From a virus, in IMG/VR virus record IMGVR_UViG_3300005915_000067, positions 1 through 31,463 of that record: 31,463 nucleotides of DNA; one strand, given 5' to 3'. Positions 23,268 to 31,463 of the stretch are shown piece after piece. The first letter of the stretch is position 1. Each line of letters starts with the position of its first letter. Below the pieces are notes generated by a model that saw only the letters and a list, made by a program, of their open reading frames with translations, was not told where the DNA came from and did no database searches. Made by a program: the position numbers and the translations under genes.

Positions 23268-23894
23268 TCACATCCCAACGATCCAGGTTCTGAGTCGTCG
23301 CTCAACTTCTGCAAGCTCCTCGATCTGGGGCAAGAACGTTGCACTGTACTTGCCGATTGATGTCTTCTGTGCGTTCCGATTCAGCCGATACCTTTCGTCA
23401 ATCTTCAACAGCCAGATAACAGCGACCTCAATGACAGCCTCTTTCAACGGTCGCGGGATGGCAATGTCGTCATCCCCTCCAGCGTCGGAATATCCGCCCG
23501 TGTACGAAATGTCTACATGCTGAGGCAATCGCCGGAACGGGTGCGTTCGTTCGAGAGAGTATGTCCTCAGTGGCACGTAGATATGATCGTCTTCAACCCA
23601 GTAGTCTTCGTTGACTGTGAGAGCAGATTCATCCCACAGGACTTCATCAACAGATACAATCGGCGGGTGGCGCAAAAAGATGCGTTCACCCGCTTCATGT
23701 AGTTCGTTTTCAATATCAGATGAGTCAAAGCCAAGGGTGCGTGAGAGGCCACAGTGCTCACAGACATGCCGATAGGCATCCTGTAGCAAAGAATCAACAT
23801 CAAGACTGTATGTCGTTTTCTTGTCGACATCTATGGTGATCTTCGCTCTAAGAGCGACTTCAGCCGCTGTAGGCCACCCTGTTTCAAGACTCAT
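23268..23894 (-). CDS. Head-tail connector (gp6/gp15-like adaptor)
   Basis: 208 residues, with AGGAGGATTAG before the ATG. Helices at both ends (SLLQDAYRHVCEHCG; RPLKEAVIEVAVIWLLKI) flank a central strand region (RHPPIVSVDEVLWDESALTV, HVDISYTGGYSDAG). PPI-V-V...YTGGY is typical of HK97 gp6-like adaptors that sit under the portal. It ends one base before the stopper gene. Confidence 0.75.
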   Translation of the reverse strand: MSLETGWPTAAEVALRAKITIDVDKKTTYSLDVDSLLQDAYRHVCEHCGLSRTLGFDSSDIENELHEAGERIFLRHPPIVSVDEVLWDESALTVNEDYWVEDDHIYVPLRTYSLERTHPFRRLPQHVDISYTGGYSDAGGDDDIAIPRPLKEAVIEVAVIWLLKIDERYRLNRNAQKTSIGKYSATFLPQIEELAEVERRLRTWIVGM

Positions 23895-23903
23895 CTAATC
23901 CTC

Positions 23904-24287
23904 CTAGCTGACTGGAAGGCTTGGGGAATCCCAACCGACACCGGCGCAACCCATCAAACAGTCCTTTGCGTTGGTAACGGTGTACTGAATTCTCCAATAC
24001 CGCTCCATGTTGATGACCTCTTGAGTCACGGTCACATTTGCAGAGTCTTGATCAAACGCCAACGCGGAATCGATTGCATCCTCCCACGTTGAGTTGTCAT
24101 CAGACTTCTGCACCATAACCGAGACATCAGTTGCCGCGTCAATGGCTCCAAGCGTGAACAGAACAACGCCAGTACGACAGCGTTTCATATCCACACCGGT
24201 TCCATTGACTTCCGATCCGCTACCCGCAATCGTCTGCGCAGGAAGCAAGATTCCATCATGTGCGAAATCGTCAAAGTTTCGTCTCAT
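23904..24287 (-). CDS. Small virion protein after the capsid gene
   Basis: 127 residues directly downstream of the capsid gene. A beta-sandwich pattern is suggested by VVLFTLGAIDAATDVSVMVQ, SDDNSTWEDAI and MERYWRIQYTVTNAKD. Proteins of this kind near capsid genes are often head decoration or accessory proteins, but I cannot assign a family. AGGAGGTAACA precedes the ATG. Confidence 0.65.
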   Translation of the reverse strand: MRRNFDDFAHDGILLPAQTIAGSGSEVNGTGVDMKRCRTGVVLFTLGAIDAATDVSVMVQKSDDNSTWEDAIDSALAFDQDSANVTVTQEVINMERYWRIQYTVTNAKDCLMGCAGVGWDSPSLPVS

Positions 24288-24296
24288 TGTTACCTC

Positions 24297-25526
24297 CTAG
24301 GTAGTCACGCCGGAAACGATGTAGAACTCTTCCGGCTGTTTCGGAATGCCGTCAACGTAATGGACCGCACGAATGAGCATCTGGTCAGAGCTAAACTTCT
24401 CATGCTCCGACACGCGAATCTCAATCGCCCCAGCTTCACCGATTGCATATGCAGGCCAGTTCCCAAGGATCATGTACGAAGCATCAGAGCTACCGCCCTG
24501 AGTTTGCGCGATAGAAATCTTCGAGGAGACTTCAACATCATTCCCAAAGATCGGCTTGCCAGGAATACCGCCCTGAATCGAGCCATCGAAGTACAGCGGC
24601 CGACCGTTACCGTCCGTCAGCGTTCGAACCGTATTGCGCGTTCGAGGGTGCATGGCGAAACCGGTATACGTACCATCGTTGAGTTCGATCTGATACATCA
24701 TCTGGGTGAAGTCCGTCCAGATAGGCGCTCGCCCGTCTGTGCCCATCAGAGTCGTGTTGTTCGTCACGCCTGCCTGAGACAGCAAACCAAGCGGCTGCAC
24801 GCCACCCGTTCCCTGTAAGAAGGCGAGGTCTTCGGCAAGAGCCAACTGCTTCATCAGATCTTGTCGAACGATGGTCTCAATGGAAGGCTTAGCAAACTTG
24901 ATCAGCCGTTCGTGAACTGGCACAAGCCCAATGCACTCGCGTAGATCGAGATAGATCATCTGGAAGGTTGGTTCACTTTCCGTCTTGTCCGTGGACTGAT
25001 CAAGCCAGTACGCGGTCGCCCCAGATAGCATGCGAGTGATCCCTAGCTTCTCGCCATTATCCATCTGGTAAACCGTGGCCCCAAGATTCCTCACAACCGT
25101 ATTCGCGTACAACTGAGGAATCAGCTCAGGCGAAAGGATATCTTGAACGAGGAAACCACCCGCAGAGTCGTCTTCGGTATTAAGGGCTTTCGTCTCGACA
25201 AGCACCTCTTTCTCGAAACCTGCATCTCTCCAGTTCCTTCGCCAACACGCCTGAAGCGCTTTGGCGAACTTGAAGTTCTTGACATCGTCTCGCTGGATAC
25301 CCTGCGGACGAATGGCCGAGGCTGTGCGGAACGCGCCTTTATCGGCATCCGTTTCCGTCGCTTTGGAATCATCGACCGTCTCAATCTTCGTTGGATCTTT
25401 CACAGAGAGCTGGTACGTGACACCTTCAACCTCGATGGTGTCAGGCGCTTTGTCACCCTCCTTGACCTTTTTGAGCGCGGCATCAACTAACTTTTTGCGC
25501 TGCTCATCTGTTAAGGTTTTGTCCAT
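24297..25526 (-). CDS. Major capsid protein (HK97 fold)
   Basis: 409 residues. The first ~110 are charged and helical (DEQRKKLVDAALKKVKEGDK), consistent with a scaffold-like delta domain that the S78 protease would remove. From ~113 the HK97 core follows: SAGGFLVQDILSPELIPQL, VRNLGATVYQMDNGEKLGI, a P-domain EDLAFLQGTGGVQPLGLL, then ILGNWPAYAIGEAGAIEI and VHYVDGIPKQPEEFYIV at the end. AGGAGGTGACC precedes the start. It lies directly after the protease gene. Confidence 0.92.
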   Translation of the reverse strand: MDKTLTDEQRKKLVDAALKKVKEGDKAPDTIEVEGVTYQLSVKDPTKIETVDDSKATETDADKGAFRTASAIRPQGIQRDDVKNFKFAKALQACWRRNWRDAGFEKEVLVETKALNTEDDSAGGFLVQDILSPELIPQLYANTVVRNLGATVYQMDNGEKLGITRMLSGATAYWLDQSTDKTESEPTFQMIYLDLRECIGLVPVHERLIKFAKPSIETIVRQDLMKQLALAEDLAFLQGTGGVQPLGLLSQAGVTNNTTLMGTDGRAPIWTDFTQMMYQIELNDGTYTGFAMHPRTRNTVRTLTDGNGRPLYFDGSIQGGIPGKPIFGNDVEVSSKISIAQTQGGSSDASYMILGNWPAYAIGEAGAIEIRVSEHEKFSSDQMLIRAVHYVDGIPKQPEEFYIVSGVTT

Positions 25527-25539
25527 AACAGGTCACCTC

Positions 25540-26883
25540 CTATTGGTGAACTACAATGTGTGATGCCAGAATCGACACCACGTCTTCCAATTCCTCGGCC
25601 TGTTGTTGCACGGCTTCCATGCTGGAGGTGATGAGCAAGCGCACCAGGAACGTGAACTCCCTTTTGCTCAGGGTTCCCGCAGACCACGCCGAACACAGGT
25701 GCTCGAGGTTTTCCGTCCAATCTTCATTCACCATCAGTTCTGCATACTGTTCGGGGAACAGAATGAACAGTTCTTCAGGTGAGTAATCTTTCCATTCGGG
25801 AATATCTCCCTCTTCGAGCTTCGAAAGTGCATCGGCAGCGAGTTTATAGGCCTCTTCAGAGGCGTCTTGCCCTCTCGCGCCTAAGGAACACGCCAGCGCC
25901 GCTCTGAGCGACTCTACGGTGGTTTCCTCAGCGTCCGTATCCTTGGCAGGCTGTTCGTCTTCAGCTGGCACAGAGGCCTGAATGTCGGCATCGTTTTCGA
26001 CCGGTTCGACGTTTTCCACGTCAGGGGTCTTCACTTCGATAGAAAGGGTAACTTCAGCCTTTCCGATTGACGTAGATTCTTCGTTTTCCACAGGAACCTC
26101 CTTGATCGCCACTGATTGATCCGGTGCGGCAAGGGATCGGATGTCGAACGAGCCAGCTTCACCATCTCCACCGATAGCCACTTGTTTCGGGAGGAATAGA
26201 TCTCGATTCTTCTCAATCATTTCCTTGACCAATGGCGACGGGCCTTCCATCACGACCTCGGCATAACCTTTCAAGAATGACTTGATGCCATCCGTTCGCA
26301 TTGCCTCACGATTCGCAGGAATGACAACCGGGCTATGTTCGAGAATTTCCCACTCGATGAACTTCCATCCAGGGATGTCGTCAGGCGAGCTCCATTCGTT
26401 GATGATGAATCCGATCGACGTACAGTTGAGGGCATGCGCTTCCCACAGTCGTTGATAGACAGCGCCTTGCGTATCGGGTAGGTCAGAAGTCCATTCCCAC
26501 TTTGCCCACACACGCGAGTCAGTAGAGACGATCGCCTGATCGAATCCAACAGGGAATGAGTGCATGTGGCTAGGAAGGACTACGGGATTCTTCATGAAGT
26601 TCTCAGTCACGATCATGCCGCCAGACTCAATTACGTCACCATCACGATCTACCTCAGCAGACGAGATCACAGACTGAGCGGTCGGGCGCCCTGGATGCAA
26701 GAAGTCGCCAGTGAATTCGATTCGCTTACCACCCTGAAGAGCGGCTTCGCGTTCGTAGACTCCAAACTTGTAGAGGGCTTCCACCGTTCCCTCTTTCAGC
26801 GCATGCTCAAGCGCCTCACGAGACAAGACCAAATGCTTGCTCTCGCCTACGATCTGAACTTCGGTCACGCCCATCGGCTTCAT
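25540..26883 (-). CDS. HK97-type prohead protease (S78) with long C-terminal extension
   Basis: 447 residues; AAGGGGGGAAG precedes the ATG. Residues ~70-215 are the protease: AEVDRDGDVIESGGM, PVVLPSHMHSFPVGF with the likely catalytic His, and ALNCTSIGFII with the likely Ser, then EILEHSPVVIPANREAM. The remaining ~230 residues are acidic and helical and could act as internal scaffold. Usual S78 proteases are about 200 residues, so the tail is an extension. The start overlaps the small zinc-ribbon gene (ATGA). Confidence 0.88.
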   Translation of the reverse strand: MKPMGVTEVQIVGESKHLVLSREALEHALKEGTVEALYKFGVYEREAALQGGKRIEFTGDFLHPGRPTAQSVISSAEVDRDGDVIESGGMIVTENFMKNPVVLPSHMHSFPVGFDQAIVSTDSRVWAKWEWTSDLPDTQGAVYQRLWEAHALNCTSIGFIINEWSSPDDIPGWKFIEWEILEHSPVVIPANREAMRTDGIKSFLKGYAEVVMEGPSPLVKEMIEKNRDLFLPKQVAIGGDGEAGSFDIRSLAAPDQSVAIKEVPVENEESTSIGKAEVTLSIEVKTPDVENVEPVENDADIQASVPAEDEQPAKDTDAEETTVESLRAALACSLGARGQDASEEAYKLAADALSKLEEGDIPEWKDYSPEELFILFPEQYAELMVNEDWTENLEHLCSAWSAGTLSKREFTFLVRLLITSSMEAVQQQAEELEDVVSILASHIVVHQ

Positions 26884-26999
26884 CTTCCCCCCTTCGTTAC
26901 GATCTTCTTTCCCTTACGCTCCATGCGCCGGCCACACTGAGGGCAACGCGTGACGTGAGCGGCGACTACCGTCTGACACTTCGGGCATATTCGTTTCAT
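26880..26999 (-). CDS. 39-residue zinc-ribbon protein
   Basis: The frame encodes MKRICPKCQTVV, then TRCPQCGRRMERKGKK: two CPxC knuckles 14 residues apart on a basic background. Its stop overlaps the protease start by 4 bases, and it begins two bases after the previous stop (TGACATG), so it depends on coupling rather than its own ribosome site. A single-ribbon protein of this size could bind nucleic acid or a protein partner. Confidence 0.7.
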   Translation of the reverse strand: MKRICPKCQTVVAAHVTRCPQCGRRMERKGKKIVTKGGR

Positions 27000-27000
27000 G

Positions 27001-27123
27001 TCACAGTTTCGCCCCGCACATCCTGCATACTTTCGCTCCCGGCTTATTGACCGCAGTACACATCCTGCAAGTCTTAGCCTTCGGTGCTTCTGTCTCTTTC
27101 GGTGCTTCTGTCTTCTTGGGCAT
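27001..27123 (-). CDS. 40-residue zinc-ribbon protein
   Basis: Starts MPKKTEAPKETEAPKAK, a duplicated TEAPK element, then CRMCTAVNKPGAKVCRMCG: two CRMC pairs with short spacing. A GGAGTGGGAG ribosome site precedes the ATG. It lies between the surface-type repeat protein and the second ribbon gene. Function is unknown. Confidence 0.7.
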   Translation of the reverse strand: MPKKTEAPKETEAPKAKTCRMCTAVNKPGAKVCRMCGAKL

Positions 27124-27141
27124 ATTCACTCCCACTCCAAG

Positions 27142-27159
27142 GAGGGGCCGAAGCCCCTC
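27142..27159 (-). other. Hairpin with UUCG tetraloop after the 669-residue gene
   Basis: A seven-pair stem (GAGGGGC / GCCCCTC) closes a TTCG loop on the minus strand, 10 bases after the upstream stop codon. No U-tract follows and a Shine-Dalgarno sequence comes next, so RNA stabilisation or processing is more likely than full termination. Confidence 0.6.
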
Positions 27160-27169
27160 TCGGAGTTCA

Positions 27170-29179
27170 CTATTCGATGACGTACGTGATGATGACGTCT
27201 ATGCCAGTAGCCGTATCAGCATCGCCGCCAGTCTTGCTAATGGTAATCGCGGTAGCCGCATCGCATACAGCGAACGAAGCCCCATCAGCTAGGACCGCCG
27301 CGCCAGCATCTCCAGCATTAAGAACTGTTGATTGTGTCAGACTCGCCTGAGCATATGCCACGAGCTTCACGGACCCTGCCGCTTGCGTTCCAAGGATATC
27401 TACCGTTGTCGTTGTTCCAACTGCGCCGCCATAGGCAATCGCAGTGACAGACACAATACGATAGGCCCGTCCTGTGATTGCAGGCAACAGCTCATGCCCT
27501 GCGTTGATCTCAGCGACGGTGACTCGGTGCCGATCATTCAACACCGTAGACTGAGCGTAGCTCGTGATAGGAGCTTGAGCGTTCCAGAATCCATCAGTTG
27601 CGTTGTCTAACGTCTCTCCATTCTGGCCTTGAACTTCTCTAGTAATCGATCCAGACGTTGCAGTGAACAGTAGACCAATAGGAAGGACAGCCGAATCGGT
27701 AGTCTGAACTCGAATAGCTGCTGCCGTATTGTTGTTCCCTACATTCGCACCGAATCCGTAATCGCAGTATCCAGAGCCGCCCATGTCCGCTACGACAGCA
27801 TACTGGTCTCCTGCAAGGTCAATGGTATTTGGTCGCATCGTGAAGTAGCCAGCAGCTACATTCCTGTTGGAAGTTCCGCTACCAGACGATGTGATGCTAC
27901 CGTAGACACCATACCCGCCGCCCGTGGCGTCGAGTGTCGCTGCTCCAGTTACTTCAAACTGACCCATTACGCCGATGAACTGATTCCCTTCAATCGTGTC
28001 TGAAATTAATGTTCGTCCACGAGTTGCATAGGCATCAGTAGTATCATGCGCGATCGTCAGCTTGGTATAGTCGCCCATCCAGATGCCATGCTGAATAGAT
28101 GTCCCAGGACCAGCACCCGATGTGCCTAAAGTCTGATATGTACCCATAACGTACTTATCTACCACACTCATCTGAGCTGATACATCAACGCGCTTGACTA
28201 TAACGCTGTCTGCGACAGATCCGAATGCGATAGTAGCATCGCCGCCGATATTGATAGCACCATCAGACATTCCTAGCTTCCACGTGTCTCCAATGTGGAG
28301 GCCAGAGCCTACCTGTGCTGCAGAGATGCTGATGGCGTGAGTAGTATTTGCGCCTGAGATCTCAAGGCCAATAGTAGAAACGCTGCTGAGAGTAAGAGGA
28401 GCAACCAAATCCAATGAGTCAGCCGTCCATGTAACCGCAGGTGCACTACCAGTATGTGTAATCGCAGTGATACCAGTTGTCACCGTAGTGGCGATCTGCA
28501 TGTACTCAGTGGCGTTCAAACCCATACGGTTTGCCGGCGACTCGTGACTCGTGAATCCGGCACTGACCTCACGGGTAGACGTACTCCCATCAACGAGTGC
28601 AGTCGTGCCATCTACCGAGAGGTTGCCAACAGCCGTGATCGCATCAAGGGCAATCGGGCCTGCAAAGTCGAATCCGTCCGCTGTCCAGGTAACTACAGGA
28701 GCAGAGCCGGTGTGAGTGATTGCTGTGATACCTGTCGTCGCTGTGGTAGCAATCGACATGTATACAGCCGCGTCTGATCCGAATCGATTCGCAGGCGATT
28801 CAAGGCTTACGAACCCCGCACTAATGCCGCGGACTGATGTACTGCCATCCAAGATAATCAGAGTTCCATCTACCGAGAGATTGCCCGTGATCGTTATGGC
28901 ACCAGTAAACCCGACAATACCTGCCAGGTCGATGTACGTCTCTGCAATCGCCAATCGGTCTTCGTCGGTTGCGTTATCTAGTACAGCGCCACCAACGAGG
29001 TCGATAATCCCTGTACTCTCAATTCCGAAGATGACGGTATTGTGTGAATCCGTGAAGTACCGCCCTCCGGCGTAATCCGTTCTGTCCAGCGCAGCCTGCG
29101 CGCTACCAGCAAATAGGAATGCGAACACACCCAAGATAAGCAGCGTTGCAAGTACTGGACCCAATCGATTTCTTTTCAT
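27170..29179 (-). CDS. Signal-peptide-bearing repeat protein inside the head gene cluster
   Basis: 669 residues, beginning with a Sec signal peptide (MKRNRLGP, hydrophobic ~8-24, then SAQA with cleavage near residue 29). The mature chain is Thr/Ala/Gly-rich and beta-predicted throughout, resembling fibre or surface proteins. Residues 100-185 and 186-271 are two copies of an 86-residue unit (NLSVDGT ... DGSTS ... SPANR ... ITAITHTGSAP). The C-terminal part has YRIVSVTAIAYGGAVG and ISKTGGDADTATGIDV. The start overlaps the portal fusion stop by 4 bases. A signal peptide on a gene between portal and protease is unusual: it may be a secreted surface protein, or a virion fibre. Confidence 0.75.
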   Translation of the reverse strand: MKRNRLGPVLATLLILGVFAFLFAGSAQAALDRTDYAGGRYFTDSHNTVIFGIESTGIIDLVGGAVLDNATDEDRLAIAETYIDLAGIVGFTGAITITGNLSVDGTLIILDGSTSVRGISAGFVSLESPANRFGSDAAVYMSIATTATTGITAITHTGSAPVVTWTADGFDFAGPIALDAITAVGNLSVDGTTALVDGSTSTREVSAGFTSHESPANRMGLNATEYMQIATTVTTGITAITHTGSAPAVTWTADSLDLVAPLTLSSVSTIGLEISGANTTHAISISAAQVGSGLHIGDTWKLGMSDGAINIGGDATIAFGSVADSVIVKRVDVSAQMSVVDKYVMGTYQTLGTSGAGPGTSIQHGIWMGDYTKLTIAHDTTDAYATRGRTLISDTIEGNQFIGVMGQFEVTGAATLDATGGGYGVYGSITSSGSGTSNRNVAAGYFTMRPNTIDLAGDQYAVVADMGGSGYCDYGFGANVGNNNTAAAIRVQTTDSAVLPIGLLFTATSGSITREVQGQNGETLDNATDGFWNAQAPITSYAQSTVLNDRHRVTVAEINAGHELLPAITGRAYRIVSVTAIAYGGAVGTTTTVDILGTQAAGSVKLVAYAQASLTQSTVLNAGDAGAAVLADGASFAVCDAATAITISKTGGDADTATGIDVIITYVIE
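28367..28882. repeat. Two 258-bp coding repeats (86 residues each)
   Basis: Repeat 1 is at 28625-28882 and repeat 2 at 28367-28624. The protein copies match at most positions (GITAITHTGSAP is identical), while the nucleotide copies differ mainly at third codon positions, indicating an old duplication kept by selection. Confidence 0.85.
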
Positions 29180-31377
29180 GACTCCTCCTCCGCTCCCGCG
29201 AGCGTGTAGAAATGATCGAGATACCTTTTCTTCTCGCGCTGGAAGAAGGCCACCAGTGCCGCCATATATCGCGCCCCTGCACCTTCTTCAAGCAGAGCCT
29301 GTTCCCAATCCGTGAAACTCTTTAGCGTGTAGCTCGCTGCCTTGCCTTCGTCGTTCATCGGAACGAGATCGCAATGACAGTTGATGACTTCGACAGCCAA
29401 CCCCGCGCCGTCGCCAGGATGATTCATAGCGTTACCCGTGACGGACATGATGAAGAATGACTCCATCGGGATTCCGTCCACGTACTTAGCGTCGGTTTCG
29501 ATGTGCCAGTCTCGGGGGTTGAGCTGTCCAGGATGTGCCAGCCATCGCTTCTTCGGCACGCCTACGCCTTTGTAGAGATCGAACTGGCCTGTCTCAACCG
29601 CGCCGTGGATCTCAGTCTGTGCGATCGTTCGGCTGCGTGAAATGCTCATATCGTCGAACTGACCCCGAAGCCTTCGAGCGATGGCCTCGACCCCTTCACC
29701 CTCTCTCATTCCCGAGCTGATGGTGTTGGAGATTAGCTTCCGTGTCTCTGTGTCGATGCTGTTGACAATTCCTCTCCCGACGTTATGCCCAAGGCGTTCA
29801 TTCACATAGGAATCTATTGACCGCTGGAAGTTGTACCGGCCAATCCACTCCTCGGGCACTTCAAACCCGATCTCCAAAGATAATCCTCTGGCACGCTCTC
29901 CACCCTCTTTCATCAAGTCGGGGATGTTGTTCGTATGCACTGCGCGTTGATCTACCAACGACGCATGAGCATCAGGGAGATACGCGGCAGGATCACCGGC
30001 AAGTGGAACGTCCTTGCCGTATCGCCGACTCCTACCGCGCGCCCTTGTTGAGGAGAGAACCGTGCCGGCTACTTCAGCCGGTCCAGTCATTAGGATGGAA
30101 TTGACAAGCTCTCCAGTCGCTTCAGGCATGTTCAGGAACTCTCGCCGCTCGTTCATTGTGAGTGGTTGCTCTTTCAGGAATCGCGCTACCCGCGCCTTGC
30201 GCTCCATGTCTTCCTGTAGAGCTTCGATGGTGGAGAGATCGAACATCAGCATCACTTTCGGATCGTCCTTCATCAGCCCGTAGTTGATCTTCGATTGGAG
30301 CAACTGAAGGCGAGGCAGGACGGTATTCTCGTAGAAGATCTCCTCTTGGATCTGTGCGACTGCGCGATTCAATCCCTGATCGCGTGCTTGTGCAATCATG
30401 ATAGGGGGCACACCGTACACGGCGAGGATCTCTTCGCGGTTCATCTTGCGAAGCTGTTCAAATGCCATCTCACTGTGCGAGAGCCCTGTCCTTTGATACT
30501 CGAAGCCACTCCCGAGTACGGCAGTCTGGAAAGCTCTGCCCGTCCCTTGATGGCTTTCGTCCCATCGGCGCTTGATTTTCTTGGCAACGGTATCAGTCAC
30601 TACCTTGTCAGTCTTGAGCAAACCCAAGGGCTCCGCTTGATGCTCGAAGAACATGCGGTTGTAATCCTGCGCACGAACGTCACCAATCAGGACGGACCTC
30701 AGCACCTTTGTAGCGCCCAGCCCGAACCAAGGATTCTCAGGATTGAACTCCTCGAAGTGGATGATGTGATTCTTCTTGAGATAGACGACACGCCCGCCGC
30801 CGTAGAATACCCAGCCGTCGATTAGCTTCTCACCGGGGATGGGGAGCATCTGCCGTGGGTCGATCTTCGGCCAAATAGACGTGACTTCTTTCTCACGCTC
30901 TGACGCGAACACTTTCTCCCAGTAGGCATTGCCGTCCAGGTCGATGTAGGCAGAGGTGGCGAAGATCAAATCGTATCGCGTGAGTTCGGCGTCATCGTTC
31001 GGATTGTTGAGCAGGTCAACCATCTTGTGTCCACCGTCGAGGATCTTGCCACCTTCAAACTTCACCCATTCCTCGAAAGCCTCTGCATAGTTGGGGATGC
31101 CGTGCATCGACTTGAAGTCCTGAACCGTTGCTATCTTCGGCCGCTTGTTCGGCATACTGACAGCGATGATAGGAACACGCCCACAAGCCCGGGCGATGGC
31201 TTTGATTGCAGCATTCGCCCACGTGCCTACACGGTATGCGGGAATAAGGTCGGCTGAGTATCGAGGGCGGTTGACAGTCGCGCCTGCGTTCTCTATCACA
31301 GCTGTGATGGTGTCTGGTCTTTCGACGCCTCGTGTAGCAGATCCGAGGCCGCGTTCGAGCATATTCTGAAAGCTCAC
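29176..31377 (-). CDS. Portal protein fused to Mu gpF-like minor head protein
   Basis: 733 residues from a GTG at 31377 (GGGGGAG three bases upstream); an ATG five codons in is the alternative. Residues ~1-440 are an HK97-type portal: WANAAIKAIARACGRVPI near the start, IIHFEEFNPENPWFGLGATKV, and IPPIMIAQ-like GVPPIMIAQARDQGLN. After a linker (~440-500) the Mu F domain follows: SRSRTIAQTEIHGAVETG (~575-592), WLAHPGQLNPRDWH, and VINCHCDLVPM at ~668. Portals form the DNA gate and MuF proteins enter the head or are ejected. Both parts are intact in one frame. Confidence 0.88.
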   Translation of the reverse strand: MSFQNMLERGLGSATRGVERPDTITAVIENAGATVNRPRYSADLIPAYRVGTWANAAIKAIARACGRVPIIAVSMPNKRPKIATVQDFKSMHGIPNYAEAFEEWVKFEGGKILDGGHKMVDLLNNPNDDAELTRYDLIFATSAYIDLDGNAYWEKVFASEREKEVTSIWPKIDPRQMLPIPGEKLIDGWVFYGGGRVVYLKKNHIIHFEEFNPENPWFGLGATKVLRSVLIGDVRAQDYNRMFFEHQAEPLGLLKTDKVVTDTVAKKIKRRWDESHQGTGRAFQTAVLGSGFEYQRTGLSHSEMAFEQLRKMNREEILAVYGVPPIMIAQARDQGLNRAVAQIQEEIFYENTVLPRLQLLQSKINYGLMKDDPKVMLMFDLSTIEALQEDMERKARVARFLKEQPLTMNERREFLNMPEATGELVNSILMTGPAEVAGTVLSSTRARGRSRRYGKDVPLAGDPAAYLPDAHASLVDQRAVHTNNIPDLMKEGGERARGLSLEIGFEVPEEWIGRYNFQRSIDSYVNERLGHNVGRGIVNSIDTETRKLISNTISSGMREGEGVEAIARRLRGQFDDMSISRSRTIAQTEIHGAVETGQFDLYKGVGVPKKRWLAHPGQLNPRDWHIETDAKYVDGIPMESFFIMSVTGNAMNHPGDGAGLAVEVINCHCDLVPMNDEGKAASYTLKSFTDWEQALLEEGAGARYMAALVAFFQREKKRYLDHFYTLAGAEEES

Positions 31378-31389
31378 TTTCTCCCCCTC

Positions 31390-31419
31390 AAAACAGAAAC
31401 GCCCCTCAATACGAGGGGC
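31390..31419 (-). terminator. Hairpin terminator upstream of the portal gene
   Basis: A perfect seven-pair stem (GCCCCTC / GAGGGGC, 31401-31407 with 31413-31419) with a five-base loop is followed on the minus strand by GTTTCTGTTTT. It lies 13 bases before the portal ribosome site region, so it either ends the upstream (probably terminase) message or attenuates it. No separate promoter is visible between it and the GTG. All three minus-strand frames have stops in 31449-31463, so the upstream gene ends at or beyond the window edge. Confidence 0.6.
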
Positions 31420-31463
31420 ATTCGTCTAGAACGCTCTTCTTCGTCTTCTAAGCTAAGATACTA

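Noticed and set aside
31378-31420. Short minus-strand open frame MPLVLRGVSVLRGRK ending at the portal GTG
   Set aside because: Only 15 codons, lies on the terminator hairpin, and has no ribosome site.

Overview
The window is part of a tailed double-stranded DNA phage or prophage (Caudoviricetes, siphovirus-type gene order), not an ordinary bacterial chromosome region. Every gene I can support lies on the minus strand, so transcription runs from the right end to the left. Most genes have a strong AGGAGG-type Shine-Dalgarno sequence, and many overlap by ATGA or a few bases. I see no rRNA, tRNA, integrase, transposase or CRISPR array. The host cannot be named. Several phage products carry Sec signal peptides, one has a lipobox, and one looks like a small outer-membrane barrel, which would fit a diderm (Gram-negative-type) bacterium.

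Right part (31377 to 19740), head and tail assembly: a portal fused to a Mu gpF-like domain; a 669-residue repeat protein with a signal peptide; two tiny zinc-ribbon proteins; the S78 prohead protease; the HK97-fold major capsid protein; a small virion protein; the head-tail connector, stopper, gp10-like and DUF3168-like terminator proteins; the tail tube; a second tube-like protein with an inserted carbohydrate-binding-like domain; and the two tail chaperones. The chaperones are joined by a textbook -1 slippery heptamer (GGGAAAC at 20075-20081), as in lambda G/GT. Terminase presumably lies just beyond the right edge.

Middle part (19759 to 6131): a 1306-residue tape measure, a 563-residue tail tip or hub protein, small beta-rich structural proteins, an S74-like tail spike, a 752-residue fibronectin/repeat fibre, then a run of small membrane or exported proteins. 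These include two holin candidates, an OMP-like protein and a 277-residue lipoprotein. No endolysin is recognisable.

Left part (6009 to the left edge): two further transcription units, each introduced by the same cassette, a GC-rich hairpin followed within about 15 bases by a consensus sigma-70 promoter. The first unit holds small accessory proteins, a ribbon-helix-helix-like protein, a SWIM zinc-finger protein, a probable Rad52/Sak-like annealing protein and a YqaJ/lambda-type exonuclease, together a Red-like recombination module. The second starts with a probably leaderless gene in which an XRE helix-turn-helix is fused to an HNH nuclease. It continues with a stand-alone paralogous XRE protein, an SbcC/RecF-like ATPase, and a gene running off the left edge that ends in near-perfect 27-base repeats coding for a nine-residue GTVQ-type repeat.

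Functions are assigned from recognisable motifs and gene order; no database search was possible. Starts were chosen from Shine-Dalgarno spacing and overlaps, and several are shorter than the longest open frame.
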